Source of the DNA: Eunapius fragilis
Lineage: Eukaryota > Porifera > Demospongiae > Spongillida > Spongillidae
Direction: 5' to 3'
Assembly (NCBI GenBank): GCA_963681505.1
Contig: OY811983.1
Span: 6,192,501-6,256,500 of the forward strand
DNA length: 64,000 bases
Positions 32,101 through 42,765 of this stretch are shown one piece after another. Position numbers and translations under genes: made by a program. How positions within the stretch are numbered: position 1 is the stretch's first letter; each line of letters starts with the position of its first letter. Below the pieces are notes generated by a model. That model searched no databases. It saw nothing but the letters and a program-made list of their open reading frames with translations, and was not told the origin of the DNA.

Positions 32101-34705
32101 CTCATCCCCACCAATGAGCTCATCTTGCAACGATGGCCCTGCCGAAGCAATAGCCGGGGGGTTGGGAGACGTGGGTGTGGCAGCTCTCTCTGTATTCTCT
32201 GAGCTGCTCCTAGTAATGCTGGGAGTAGTCGCTATCACTATTGATGGCAGACGACTGCTGGAGTGCTCATCTTTGGGTGAGAAAATGATAGGTTCACCAT
32301 TTGCAATGGGGGAGCCACTTCTTTCCAATAATGACTGCAATTGAGAGCAAAGTTATCAGGCAAGCCTTTTTAAAATTTTATACGGGCTCAACTGCCAATG
32401 CCAAATCGGATAGTTACAAATGCAGTCTTTTGGGTACATACGTTTACCTCTTCTGTTTGGTTAGCCTTTGGAGTTGCCTTCTGTTTAGCTGCATGGCGCT
32501 TGAAATTAAACAGAAATAATTACGAAGGTGCAGTAATAGCAAGGTGAGAAACTATGTCATGCATCAATAGCTAAGGGCATGTGGGCAACCGGCAATTGTC
32601 ACTGCATGAGGGAACTTGTCAGCATGCACTTACCATCTCCGTTTTCAGCGAGAAACCTCGAGTATACCTTGGGCTATTTTGAAATCCCTGGAAGCTTCCA
32701 CTTTCTTCAAGGCCTCGCTGCTTTTGCAGTGTATTAGGGATATTATGGTGTTTGGAATTATAATAGGTGTGGGTTGTAGGTAGTGTGGAGGGAATAGAAG
32801 GAAAGAAATTATTGTGGAGGGGAGGCACGAAGGAATGTAGAGGGTGTGGAGACAACATGATGATGTCAAGAGCTGAGTTACCTTTTCATTTGTATTGCTT
32901 GAAAACCTGGCTGCTAGGTGGGGCAACTCTGTGACATAATTTTTCTGTGAGTTATAGTAGTGTCACTAACCAGATCGTGAAGGCTTCTCTGGGGCCACTT
33001 CATATGACATGCTATCTTCTAGGCCCCCTCCTCCTTCAGGATGGCAGAGATACATACTGTATTTATCACACAAGCAGATGTAGTGCCACAGAGCACGTAC
33101 ACCACATGGCATGAAGCATACACAAATGCACACCTTCACTGTGCATAGAATGATGCTAGCATGAAACAAAACACCTGCTATATCCATAGCATGTACCACA
33201 CTGCAAAACATTATTACATCTGCATTTCTACCTGTGATATGAATACTAATAGATGCTTATAATCCTATTGCCTTAACTTGAGTGGACCAAGTGTATGGGA
33301 CAGATGCACCTGTATATTGTAAGGGTGCCTTACTTTGGCCAACAGTTGCTGAAGGGGTAATCTGGGACCTGTTTGGTTGCAGTGAAGAATTGCTCTCAAT
33401 ACGTGGCATTGTCCCCCTGAATGTTCCCTTTCTCTTCACAGAGGCATGCCTGTTTGACAATGTTCCAGTGGTATATTGTATAGAAAAATTGAGCACTGGC
33501 TGAAAACACACCTCTTGAGCTCGTATTCTCTTTTGTACTGTTCTCGGAGCTATGGGGAAAAAATTGAAAAATGAATTGGAGCACACCATGCACAATTAGC
33601 AAAAGTAATGCACTCAAAACCAGACATCTCCCTAAATATGTTTATTGGCTTACCATCGTTCTTGTCTTGTCATCTTGCTCAGCTTTTACCAATAGCCGTT
33701 GGATCTCTGACTGCAATTCTTTGTCTGTAGCAGAGTTGTAGATTTTTCAAATGCAAATTACAATTCCATTATACAATGTGTGGATGGGGGAGAGTAGATC
33801 TACACGTATGTACTTGCTATTTTCCTTGCAACATACTCCTTTTGTTCAGTTGCTGCGTTTTTGTCTCCAGTTGAGTTTTCTCACTCTCCAGCCTTCTCCT
33901 TTCAGTTTCATGCTTGGTTCTCTCTTCGTCATATCTGCACTCAAGTTCAAGCTTCCTCTGTTATTAGTATGTCATGATATCATGGAATAAGTTATTTCCA
34001 CTAATCATCAGCGTGTGCTCCACCATACCAGTCCTCTTACCGTATGCAATAACTTCCACTTCTCTTTTTCTTTGTTCCACATTTCTTCAAGCTCAGCCTT
34101 CTGCTCCACTATCTTCTCCAACTCTTCCCTTCTGTGGTCCATTATTTCTGACATGGTCATCACCACCTTTGACAATGATGTACATGTAGCATGCAGAGTT
34201 GACAACACTACAAGACTTCCGTTGCTATAAACGCAACCACACTCTTACTTCCACATAATTACACAAGGAATACTTTTTTTTCCAGATGTAATTATTTCAG
34301 CTAACGGTGATGCATCTATATGCTCATTTTGCAAAACAAATCTACAGGTGTAGCTTCTGTGCAGTATAGATTAGTGTTGCTCCTGAAGTTACAGTGGTGG
34401 ACATGAAACTATTAAACGTTTTGTCTTCAATAGCATAAGCAGGTGACTTTTTTTAATTAAGTGGCTCCATTTTGATAAATACATGTAGTATATTATCCTG
34501 GTAATGAACACATCTATGTATCGTTCTACGCACACACCTTGAGAAGGTTCTCCAGGTCGTTTGACGGCACGTGATATCTTTTCACCAAAACTTCCAGCTC
34601 GTGCTCCATGTCGTGGAGCACGGATATGTCTGTGTCTGAATGCAAGGATCCCGTGTCCTCGAACACCTCGTCCCCACCGCCGTCTTCTTCTGAGTCCATG
34701 CTCAT
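26134..34705 (-). CDS. JIP3/JIP4-like scaffold: coiled coils plus C-terminal beta-propeller, many exons
   Basis: JIP3/JIP4 proteins link kinesin-1, dynein and JNK-pathway kinases to vesicles. Early exons join cleanly: 34705-34538 (ATG at 34,705), 34166-34041, 33957-33837, 33724-33654, 33549-33512, 33449-33369, 33056-32971. They encode an acidic start, then coiled coil (EMWNKEKEKWKLLHT, LREQYKREYELKR). A large exon region at about 32,000-30,960 carries tandem QEPAQPVIEELEK repeats, then a zipper (VAQLLLETAQLKEAEAALRK) resembling the JIP3/4 leucine zipper. The C-terminal exons (29,500-26,134) show propeller strands, e.g. DVRCMTEVGTRLWVICGKWIYLLD (split in my reading as RCMTEVGTRLWV and GKWIYLLD), YIGTSNGKIIAV and FQVMVWGHHI before the stop. 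Exons near 27,700-27,800 are uncertain. LRRK-type propellers are an alternative relative. A paralogue lies at 59-785. Confidence 0.6.
26621..26656. repeat. 36-bp palindrome in the last intron of the JIP-like gene
   Basis: The arm ATCATACACTAGGCAAC pairs with GTTGTCTAGTGTATGAT, with one mismatch. A further GTTGC-rich inverted pair follows to about 26,692, so it may be a small MITE. Confidence 0.5.
27069..27367. mobile_element. TTAA-flanked MITE in an intron of the JIP-like gene
   Basis: TTAA lies at 27,065-27,068 and 27,368-27,371. The inverted ends TCTTTAATCTATTTCCATCC are about 40 bp, and each end can also fold on itself (ATTTCCATCC and GGATGGAAAT). It is non-coding. Confidence 0.65.
31490..31930 (-). 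repeat. In-frame minisatellite in the JIP-like gene
   Basis: Units of 39 bp (13 residues, EELEKQEPAQPVI) alternate with shorter 30-bp forms lacking EELEK. The reading frame is kept throughout, so the repeat varies length without breaking the protein. Confidence 0.85.
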
Positions 34706-35867
34706 TCTGCTGCCGAACTCTAAGGAATAATTAGTGTTAACCCTGCATGTTACGCCAAAGTATACATACTCCTGCCCACTACACGGAGTGTCCCTCTCAA
34801 GTTCGAGTACATCGGACCTATGTAAACACTACTGAAACACCCTCGCGTTCCCTTCCATAGTTGGTATGCATAAAAAAAGCTCCATTCGCACGCATTGCAA
34901 AGACACCAGTGCCCACCCATACCCACCATTATATATTATTGCATCTATGCACAATGTACGCCCGCAATCAAGTAACTTAGCCCTTACGTTTTATTAATAG
35001 CTGTGTCGAATTTAGCACAAGCATGAGACATTTTAAAATTTGGTCAGTCAGTCAGCCAATGAGTCCGTTTATAACATTAGTTCCGCTCGTGAACTCGGAC
35101 CACCATTTGGTCGATTAATAATTGAATTACGACCTACAGCACGAGCTTTTCATTCTGTTGCATCAAAGCACCAGAAGACTTGTTTACTTTATGGTATAGC
35201 AGTTCAAAATATTCGATGCGGCTGTGCATCGCGACTTTGGTCGCTATCTAAATCAAGGGCAGCAACAATAGAGGTACCAGTCCACACTACGCTAAGCGGA
35301 GAGCCCTGTACGTGCTTTTACTGCAATCACCTAACAACTTACGTATACGTTATGAAAGAGGTTGGTAAAGTCTTTCTCGCTGCGATTTTCTCGTCGCTGT
35401 CTCACTCCCTACCAGTGCATCAGCGGACAATTTTTGTAGTGCGTAGGGGGGGGGGGGGGGGGGGGGAGGGGAGGGGACGAAGTGGGCAGGGCTAAGAGTA
35501 ACTATATGCAGTCCTTCGCCGTGTAGTACTCCTCTTAAGTAAAAATAGCATGTCAGCTGATCACTATATGCGACGAGGCAGTTAAGGGCGGAGCAAAAAG
35601 ATGAAAGCATGCACTGAAAGATGAATCAAATTGATGCATATGTGCTTTATGCACTGTATAGAATTATTCATATTGCAATTGGTAATACTAGACGTATTCC
35701 GGTGGGATTTAGATAATTAAATTCATTTGCTGACTACCGAGCACTGAAGCAGTGGTGGGGGGCTCGACCAAGGATTATTACATGACTGCATGACATTACA
35801 TGTATAAAATTCGTTGACCCATCCTCTGTAACACCTCTTCGTGTTTTGACCTGCTGTAGCGTAGTGT
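34706..35867. other. Upstream region of the JIP-like gene; no gene recognised
   Basis: A 151-codon plus-strand frame at 35,040-35,495 ends in a glycine run from a poly-G tract (35,446-35,466) and resembles nothing I know. Promoter elements for the minus-strand gene should lie just above 34,705; none is clear. Confidence 0.4.
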
Positions 35868-36159
35868 TAGTCTCGTCCCCAGACCCAGATTCCCAACAGC
35901 TGCGGGTGGATTACATCACCGCTACGTGGAAAGTGGGTCTGGGAAATAAGAACGACGCACTTGTTCCGAGCGTCCCTCAATGTTTATGTCCAAAAATAGT
36001 ACGGCAATCTAAATTTAGAACTAATCTCGCACAAATAAAAAGCAATAAGCGCTATCATTTCCGCATGATATTACTACGCGTGTTATGTATGTGTAACAAA
36101 CAGATCTCTAAATTTACAAAGAACAATTATCTGAGTGTATAGCAACTTTTATTCTTATA

Positions 36160-36283
36160 TGTCTGATATTTAGTTGTTACGTAATGTGTATCGCGTGATT
36201 CATTATTCCTTTGAACGTGAAGTGAGGGTGGATTGTCGCGTACGGAATCTACAGTGATCCTGCGATTGTAAAGATCTTGCACA
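36160..36283 (+). repeat. 5' LTR of BEL/Pao element (124 bp)
   Basis: It begins TGTCTGATATT and ends TTGCACA. It matches 41,958-42,081 with a single visible difference (CTACAG versus CTACGG). TATA precedes it and follows the 3' LTR, a 4-bp target duplication. Confidence 0.92.
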
Positions 36284-36301
36284 TGGTCCTATCGAGCCTG
36301 G
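36284..36301 (+). promoter_or_regulatory. Presumed tRNA primer-binding site
   Basis: TGGTCCTATCGAGCCTGG follows the 5' LTR directly and starts with TGG, the complement of a tRNA CCA end. I cannot name the tRNA. Confidence 0.55.
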
Positions 36302-36313
36302 GATTATACCAGT

Positions 36314-39300
36314 ATGTCTGAGCAAGAAATCGTGAAAAAGAAGCGGATACGCGCCGGTCATCGGGGTTCCGTTAAACGTATTACATCGCAGGCACAGGAA
36401 ATGCTGGAGGGCGAAATAAATGTAGCGAAGCTTACCCAATATTTGACGTCACTCAAAGACAAGCTCGGAATCATTTCGACGCTTGATAGCGAAATTCTGA
36501 TCGCGACCGAAGAACAAGATGACATCGCCAACGAAATTGAGCAAGCTGACATAACAAGAGAGTTGATCGAGACAACGATGATGGAGATTCAAGGAGCGCT
36601 TTCGGATTTGACCTCCTCACGAGGACGTGCAGCGCAAAACATTCCAGCGAATGGACAAACCGATGCGCAACCACGGGAAACGACCACGTCATCCTCCACA
36701 GAAGTACCATCTTCAGGTAATCAGAGTCAACAACAACAGCGAACAGCGGAAACTACTCGAGATTCAAGTGACACCACGCCTGGCAACGCGGAACCTGCAG
36801 TTCATGTCAACACAGGATCTACCTCTAGTAAAGTAAGACTTCCAAAACTGGAACTAAGGAGATTTGATGGTGAACTAACAGAATGGACGGCATTTTGGGA
36901 TTCGTATGAATTGGCTATCCATAACAGCACAGAATTATCTGCGATTGACAAGTTCACTTACCTTCGGTCTCTGTTAGAGGGTCCTGCAGCAACTGCAATA
37001 GCTGGCTTGACACTTTCATCCCCAAACTACGCTGAGGCAATAACTATCCTGAAGAAACGTTTTGGCAACAAGCAGGCGATAGTAAGCAGACACATGGACA
37101 CGCTTATGAACTTGGAGGCAGTGGCTTCACAGAACAACTACAAGGGACTCAGGCAGCTGTACAACCTTATGGAGTCTCACGTACGAGGCTTGCATGCTCT
37201 TGGGATTCCATCGTCATCCTTTGGTACATTGTTGGCATCTGTCTTCATGAACAAGCTCCCACCAGAACTTAGACTCACCGTCAGCAGAGAAGTTGTTGAG
37301 GATAAGTGGGAACTAGACGCAGTGATGAAGATAGTTGAGAAGGAAATCGATGCCAGGGAGAGAGCAGCTGCGAGTTTGTGTATGGGTGGTAAAAGACAGA
37401 GCAGAGAGCAACCTACGGTAGCTGCACTCCTGACGCCTTCGACTGAGGGTTGCTGCTATTGTGGGCAGTCACATGTCCCAAATTCTTGTGGGATAGTGAG
37501 TAACCCGGAGGCACGAAAAAAGACACTCTTGAAAGGTGGACGATGCTTTGTGTGTCTGAAGAAGCATCACATGGCGAAGAAGTGCAGATCTCCTCTTCGA
37601 TGTTCTACCTGCAATGGAAGACACCATTCCAGCATCTGCTCCGGAACGACTCAAGGCTCAAGTCCATCAGGTGCACTACCCTCCAGACAGACATCATCAA
37701 CACAAGCACTGTCCTCACCACAATCGACAACACTGTCCATGTACATTGACATGAAGAATCCTGTCCTCTTGCAGACCGCTACTGCAACTGTGTACTCCGC
37801 TGATAGACCCTATGCTACCACTGTCATCAGACTGATCCTCGATAGCGGCAGCCAGAAGTCATACATCACAAATAAGCTTAGAGACTCTCTTAGGTTACCA
37901 AGGAAGCAGTCGCAAGTAGTGTCAATCAAGACGTTCGGGTCTCAAGTTGAGAGGGTGGAGACGTGTGATATTGTGGAGCTCAAATTCAAGGCAAAGATGG
38001 GGACGGACTTCGAGCTTTCCTTGTTTACTGTTCCCATGATTTGTGAGCCTCTATCTGGACAGCCAATAAATTGGGCAGTTGAGCGGTTTCCATACCTACA
38101 GGGACTTGATCTAGCTGATTCATGTGACTCAAGCGATGCACTAGAGTTGAGTATCTTGATTGGAGTGGACCAGTATTGGAAGGTCGCCACAGGAGGAATT
38201 CTGCGTGGCAACACCGGGCCTACAGCAATGGAGACGAAGTTAGGATGGGTTCTCTCTGGGCCTGTTCCTGGACTTAACCGTGATCCATCAATGGCATGTC
38301 TGACTTGCTCACATGTTTTGAAGGTTGATACATCCATCAACTCGGTACCACATCGACTCGCTGACTTGGAAAAGAAGCTGCAAGCATTCTGGGATTTAGA
38401 CACTCTTGGGATAGTAGATGGTGAAAACTCTGTTTATGATAAGTTTGTTGAGAGCGTCTCATTTCAAGATGGTCGGTACTGCGTGAGTCTCCCTTGGAAG
38501 ACACCACGTCCCATGCTCCCTGACAACTTTGAACTGAGCCAGAGAAGACTCTTCAACTTACTTAAGCGACTTCGTCAGACGCCACATGTCTTGACCCAGT
38601 ATGATGCTGTTATTCGAGAACAGATCAACAGTGGCATAGTGGAAATCGTCGAAAACCCACACGATGGACCGATTGGAGCAACACACTACATTCCCCACCA
38701 TGCTGTCATTAGGGAGGACAAAAAGACAACCAAGATGCGAATTGTATACGATGCTTCCGCCAAGAGCACTGGACCATCCCTTAATTGTTGCTTGTATGCT
38801 GGTCCAACCTTTGGCCAAAACATACTGGACATACTGATTCGGTTTCGTGTTTTTCAGATTGCAGTGACTGCGGATATTGAAAAGGCGTTTCTGATGGTAT
38901 CTGTTGCAAGGGAGGACCGCGATGCACTGAGATTCCTCTGGGTTGACGACGTCACGGCACCACTACCCAGACTTGTCACACTGCAATTTGCTCGTGTTGT
39001 ATTTGGCGTATCCTCAAGTCCCTTTCTGTTGAACGCCACGATCAGACGTCATGTGGAGGGCTATCGACTCAGCGATCCGTTGTTTGTGGAAAGGTTCATC
39101 CGTTCAATCTATGTCGATGACCTTACTTGTGGATCAGACAGTGAAGAAGGAGCTATTGAACTGTACACTAAGTCCAGGCAGTGTATGGCTGAAGCGGGAC
39201 TCAACCTAAGGAAGTTCATCTCCAATTCGTCAGCTGTTCAAGCTCACATTTCTTCTCAAACATCATCCACAACAGAGATTGGTGATGGCCTACTCACACA

Positions 39301-41905
39301 TGACGATGAATCCTACACGAAGACCACCCTAGGGGAGCATGAACAGTCGGACAACTCTGGGACTGCGAAGGTGTTGGGGGTGAAGTGGAGACCAAGAGAT
39401 GATGTCCTCATCTTTGATATCAGCAACCTTCACAGTATCGCTACCATTACAGAACCCACCAAACGGAACATTATTGGGCTCTGTGCAAGGTTCTACGACC
39501 CTCTGGGATTTGTTTCGCCTGTAACAGTGCGATTTAAGATACTATTCCAGGAAATTTGCGCTGCCAAGCTGGACTGGGATGCTCACTTAGATGGTGAATT
39601 ACTGAAGAAGTGGAATGGATTGCTGTTGGGTCTTCGACAGTCACAACCACTCTATGTTCCACGTTGCTACTTCCATGGTCTTGACAAGCCTACTTCTTGC
39701 AACCTCGTTGGGTTTTGTGACGCTTCAAAAAGGGCATATGCAGCAGTTGTTTACCTGAAAATGAGACTTGCAGATAAATGTGTCGTACGATTCGTAGTTT
39801 CAAGAACAAGGGTCGCCCCTCTGAACACGCAATCGATACCAAGGCTTGAATTGTTGGCTGCTCTTCTTCTTTCTCGACTATTATCCAGTGTAGCCAGTGC
39901 CCTAGGACCGGAGTTAGTACTTGGTGAACCAGTGTGTTATACTGACTCAAAAATTGCACTGTTCTGGATCAGGGGATATGAGAAAGAATGGAGACAGTTT
40001 GTTCAAAATCGTGTCAATGAAATTCGATCCTTGATTCCTACCAAGTATTGGCACCATTGTTCTGGCGAAACGAATCCGGCTGATCTTCCTTCAAGAGGAG
40101 TCGATCTTTCTGAGCTGACCGAGAGCACATTGTGGTTCACGATACCCCATCACATTTATGAACCTGAGCAATTGAACTGTGATTCTGCTTCAGAAGTTGT
40201 CCCAGAGGAGTGCTTGGCAGAACTGAAGACTGAGGCACGCCCTCAAGGCATCCATAACTTATTGACCCATGCTTCTGCTCGTCTGAACGATGCCATAAAG
40301 TGTGAAGACTTTAGTACGCTCAAACACCTTCTCAAGGTGACGGCTCTCGTAATGAAGTTCGTTGCGCTTCTAAGGTCAAGAGCAAAGGGTGAAGAGATGA
40401 CAGCAATGATTAGCACAGTAGATATTGCTAATGCAGAGTTGAGCTGGATCAAGTTGTCACAAACCTTTGTGCATGACGAGAAGTTTAATGCACACTATCA
40501 ACAACTTGTTGTATTTTGTGACAAAGATGGTGTTTGGAGATGCAAGGGGAGATTGCATCATGCTGACCTACCCGAATCAAGCAAGCATCCTATTCTTCTG
40601 GATAAGTCGAACTACTTCACCACGCTGATTGTGAGAGACTGCCACGCTAGAGTTATGCACAGTGGAGTTAAGGCAACCCTCACTGAACTGCGGTCAAGGT
40701 TCTGGATAGTGAAGGGGAGACAATTTGTGCGGAGACTGGTACATGAGTGTAAGGTTTGCAAACGGTTTAACTCCAAACCTATTGTTGGACCACCTCCTCC
40801 TCCTTTGCCTGACTTCAGAACACAAGTGTCACCGCCATTCAGTTTCACCGGTGTCGATTACATTGGGCCTCTGTTTTTGAGGAATGGTGATAAGATATGG
40901 ATCTGTCTTTTCACTTGTTGCGTTGTTCGAGCTGTCCATTTGGAGTTAGTTCCAGACTTAACAGCAGAAGCGTTCATCCGATGCTTGAGGCGATTTACTG
41001 CTAGGCGCGGCATTCCCTGCAAGATTGTCTCAGACAACAGCAAGACATTTAGATCTGCCAGTAAGATGGTGACCTCGCTCCTAGGCATGCCAGAGACGCA
41101 ACAGCATTTCAAGAACCTTCACATGCAATGGATGTTCATTCTGGAAAAGGCACCGTGGTGGGGAGGGTTCTATGAGAGGATGGTTCAGCTTGTTAAGAGA
41201 TGCCTGTTGAAGGTCGTTGGGCAAGCCAGATTGTCACATGATGAATTGTTCACAGTTCTGGTGGAGGTCGAAGCCACTCTCAACTCTCGCCCCATTTCTT
41301 ATGTGTCATCAGAGGACGTGGATGAACCGCTCACCCCATCCCACTTGCTTGTTGGTCGCCGTCTGCTCAATTTACCTGATTCGGTGAACAGTGAGACAGA
41401 CCCAGACTTCGGAACCAGTCCTGACCGAACTGGCCTGACGCAACGGATGGTCTATCTAAACAGAATTTTGCACCACTTCTGGGAAAGATGGAAGGCTGAG
41501 TATCTCACCGGATTGAGAGAGAGTCACCGTAACTTACAAGCAAGGCCTACCAACGATGCTATCGCCGTGGGAGATGTAGTACTGATTCATGAGCCTAACA
41601 AACCAAGGTCCTTGTGGCGAATGGGTCGAGTTGAGGAGCTGCTACATGGTTCAGATGGAAACGTAAGGGGGGCATCCCTACGCGTGCAATCAGGTGATAG
41701 ACGTCCAATACTGTTGAGGCGACCTGTTCAGCACATCTATCCACTCGAGACTGATGTTGTACCTTCAGGATTGCAAGAACCAGCCACTGACCAAGGAGAG
41801 CGTTTGGTTGATCCTATCATTGAGGAGGATAAGGATTTTCATCGTCCTAGAAGAGCAACAGCCCAGGCCGCCAGATTTAGGATACAGGAATTACTGAATG
41901 ATTGA
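36314..41905 (+). CDS. BEL/Pao retrotransposon Gag-Pol polyprotein, intact, 1863 aa
   Basis: One open frame codes for all functions. In order: a gag-like region with LPKLELRRFDGELTEW (DUF1759 type, from about residue 175); three Cys/His knuckles (CCYCGQSHVPNSC, CFVCLKKHHMAKKC, CSTCNGRHHSSIC; about 377-440); an aspartic protease with LILDSGSQKSYI (about 507); reverse transcriptase with VTADIEKAFL and catalytic YVDD (about 933); RNase H with VGFCDASKRAYA and CYTDSK; an H-H-C-C integrase finger (HARVMHSGVK to CKVCKRF); an integrase core with Asp in GVDYIGPL, Asp in IVSDNSKTF and Glu in GGFYERM; and a C-terminal VGDVVLIHEPNKPRSLWRMG region typical of Pao elements. No envelope gene is present. The open frame and near-identical LTRs point to a recent, possibly active copy. 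Confidence 0.95.
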   Translation: MSEQEIVKKKRIRAGHRGSVKRITSQAQEMLEGEINVAKLTQYLTSLKDKLGIISTLDSEILIATEEQDDIANEIEQADITRELIETTMMEIQGALSDLTSSRGRAAQNIPANGQTDAQPRETTTSSSTEVPSSGNQSQQQQRTAETTRDSSDTTPGNAEPAVHVNTGSTSSKVRLPKLELRRFDGELTEWTAFWDSYELAIHNSTELSAIDKFTYLRSLLEGPAATAIAGLTLSSPNYAEAITILKKRFGNKQAIVSRHMDTLMNLEAVASQNNYKGLRQLYNLMESHVRGLHALGIPSSSFGTLLASVFMNKLPPELRLTVSREVVEDKWELDAVMKIVEKEIDARERAAASLCMGGKRQSREQPTVAALLTPSTEGCCYCGQSHVPNSCGIVSNPEARKKTLLKGGRCFVCLKKHHMAKKCRSPLRCSTCNGRHHSSICSGTTQGSSPSGALPSRQTSSTQALSSPQSTTLSMYIDMKNPVLLQTATATVYSADRPYATTVIRLILDSGSQKSYITNKLRDSLRLPRKQSQVVSIKTFGSQVERVETCDIVELKFKAKMGTDFELSLFTVPMICEPLSGQPINWAVERFPYLQGLDLADSCDSSDALELSILIGVDQYWKVATGGILRGNTGPTAMETKLGWVLSGPVPGLNRDPSMACLTCSHVLKVDTSINSVPHRLADLEKKLQAFWDLDTLGIVDGENSVYDKFVESVSFQDGRYCVSLPWKTPRPMLPDNFELSQRRLFNLLKRLRQTPHVLTQYDAVIREQINSGIVEIVENPHDGPIGATHYIPHHAVIREDKKTTKMRIVYDASAKSTGPSLNCCLYAGPTFGQNILDILIRFRVFQIAVTADIEKAFLMVSVAREDRDALRFLWVDDVTAPLPRLVTLQFARVVFGVSSSPFLLNATIRRHVEGYRLSDPLFVERFIRSIYVDDLTCGSDSEEGAIELYTKSRQCMAEAGLNLRKFISNSSAVQAHISSQTSSTTEIGDGLLTHDDESYTKTTLGEHEQSDNSGTAKVLGVKWRPRDDVLIFDISNLHSIATITEPTKRNIIGLCARFYDPLGFVSPVTVRFKILFQEICAAKLDWDAHLDGELLKKWNGLLLGLRQSQPLYVPRCYFHGLDKPTSCNLVGFCDASKRAYAAVVYLKMRLADKCVVRFVVSRTRVAPLNTQSIPRLELLAALLLSRLLSSVASALGPELVLGEPVCYTDSKIALFWIRGYEKEWRQFVQNRVNEIRSLIPTKYWHHCSGETNPADLPSRGVDLSELTESTLWFTIPHHIYEPEQLNCDSASEVVPEECLAELKTEARPQGIHNLLTHASARLNDAIKCEDFSTLKHLLKVTALVMKFVALLRSRAKGEEMTAMISTVDIANAELSWIKLSQTFVHDEKFNAHYQQLVVFCDKDGVWRCKGRLHHADLPESSKHPILLDKSNYFTTLIVRDCHARVMHSGVKATLTELRSRFWIVKGRQFVRRLVHECKVCKRFNSKPIVGPPPPPLPDFRTQVSPPFSFTGVDYIGPLFLRNGDKIWICLFTCCVVRAVHLELVPDLTAEAFIRCLRRFTARRGIPCKIVSDNSKTFRSASKMVTSLLGMPETQQHFKNLHMQWMFILEKAPWWGGFYERMVQLVKRCLLKVVGQARLSHDELFTVLVEVEATLNSRPISYVSSEDVDEPLTPSHLLVGRRLLNLPDSVNSETDPDFGTSPDRTGLTQRMVYLNRILHHFWERWKAEYLTGLRESHRNLQARPTNDAIAVGDVVLIHEPNKPRSLWRMGRVEELLHGSDGNVRGASLRVQSGDRRPILLRRPVQHIYPLETDVVPSGLQEPATDQGERLVDPIIEEDKDFHRPRRATAQAARFRIQELLND

Positions 41906-41948
41906 ACCCTTTGTTAACCATGTCCCTTGTTGACTAGCTATGCCAGTC

Positions 41949-41957
41949 AAGGGGGAG
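41949..41957 (+). promoter_or_regulatory. Polypurine tract
   Basis: AAGGGGGAG directly precedes the 3' LTR and would prime plus-strand DNA synthesis. Confidence 0.7.
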
Positions 41958-42081
41958 TGTCTGATATTTAGTTGTTACGTAATGTGTATCGCGTGATTCA
42001 TTATTCCTTTGAACGTGAAGTGAGGGTGGATTGTCGCGTACGGAATCTACGGTGATCCTGCGATTGTAAAGATCTTGCACA
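41958..42081 (+). repeat. 3' LTR of BEL/Pao element
   Basis: It is 124 bp and differs from the 5' LTR at one visible position. It is followed by TATA, matching the bases before the 5' LTR. Confidence 0.92.
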
Positions 42082-42765
42082 TATAAGAGGTTGCTCCTAA
42101 TCTCAACTGCCATGCCGGGGTAGAAGAATAGGTAGCCATGAATGATATGGCTCATGGAGCCCCAGTGTCTACATACTCTATACATAAGCAGCTGAAGCTG
42201 GTTGGTGCAATGATATGATCTATAGATGCCCGAGTTACTATATATATAATGCAGCTGCATCTGTAGATTGTCTATAGATAAGGCCTGTGTACCACAAGGC
42301 AAACTACATGCACCTAATATACTATGCTTCCTCTACAGCCAAGCAATTCGTCCTACGCGTATGGAAGCACTGAATATATTAGCGATTTGCCGTATTCAGT
42401 TGGCAAACTGACGAAGACATATTTTCCTTGCATGAAGCTCCATTTGTTGCGGACGTGGGTCAGCAAATCCTAGCCTTTGAACAGCGCGCAAAGCTACCTC
42501 CTGAATATGCGTATATCGCTCGCACATTCCCACTTAGATGTCTAATTGAGCCACACCTTCCACTTGAAATGAGGTAATCAACAACATGCATGTATTATTA
42601 AGGTTACGTCACCGTCATTGCGTATGTACACATCCGTCTCAATGTTTTGGTACGCTCGGAACAAGTGCGTCGTTCTTATTTCCCAGACCCACTTTCCACG
42701 TAGCGGTGATGTAATCCACCCGCAGCTGTTGGGAATCTGGGTCTGGGGACGAGACAGCGTAGTGT

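Larger units (their letters stand above)
35868..42756. mobile_element. Mutator-like MITE split by the BEL/Pao element
   Basis: Inverted ends of about 108 bp start T(A/G)GTCTCGTCCCCAGACCC. A perfect 9-bp duplication GCGTAGTGT flanks them (35,859-35,867; 42,757-42,765). Without the BEL insertion the element is about 970 bp and I see no transposase in it. The ends match the 114-bp MITE at 14,149. Confidence 0.8.

Noticed and set aside
35040-35495. 151-codon plus-strand frame
   Set aside because: It ends in a glycine run from poly-G and has no recognisable domain; upstream gene DNA is a simpler reading.
36284-36301. tRNA gene
   Set aside because: Only a primer-binding-site-like stretch next to the LTR; no cloverleaf can be drawn.
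36160-42081. Endogenous retrovirus with envelope
   Set aside because: Domain order and C-terminal domain are those of BEL/Pao, and nothing follows integrase except the polypurine tract and LTR.
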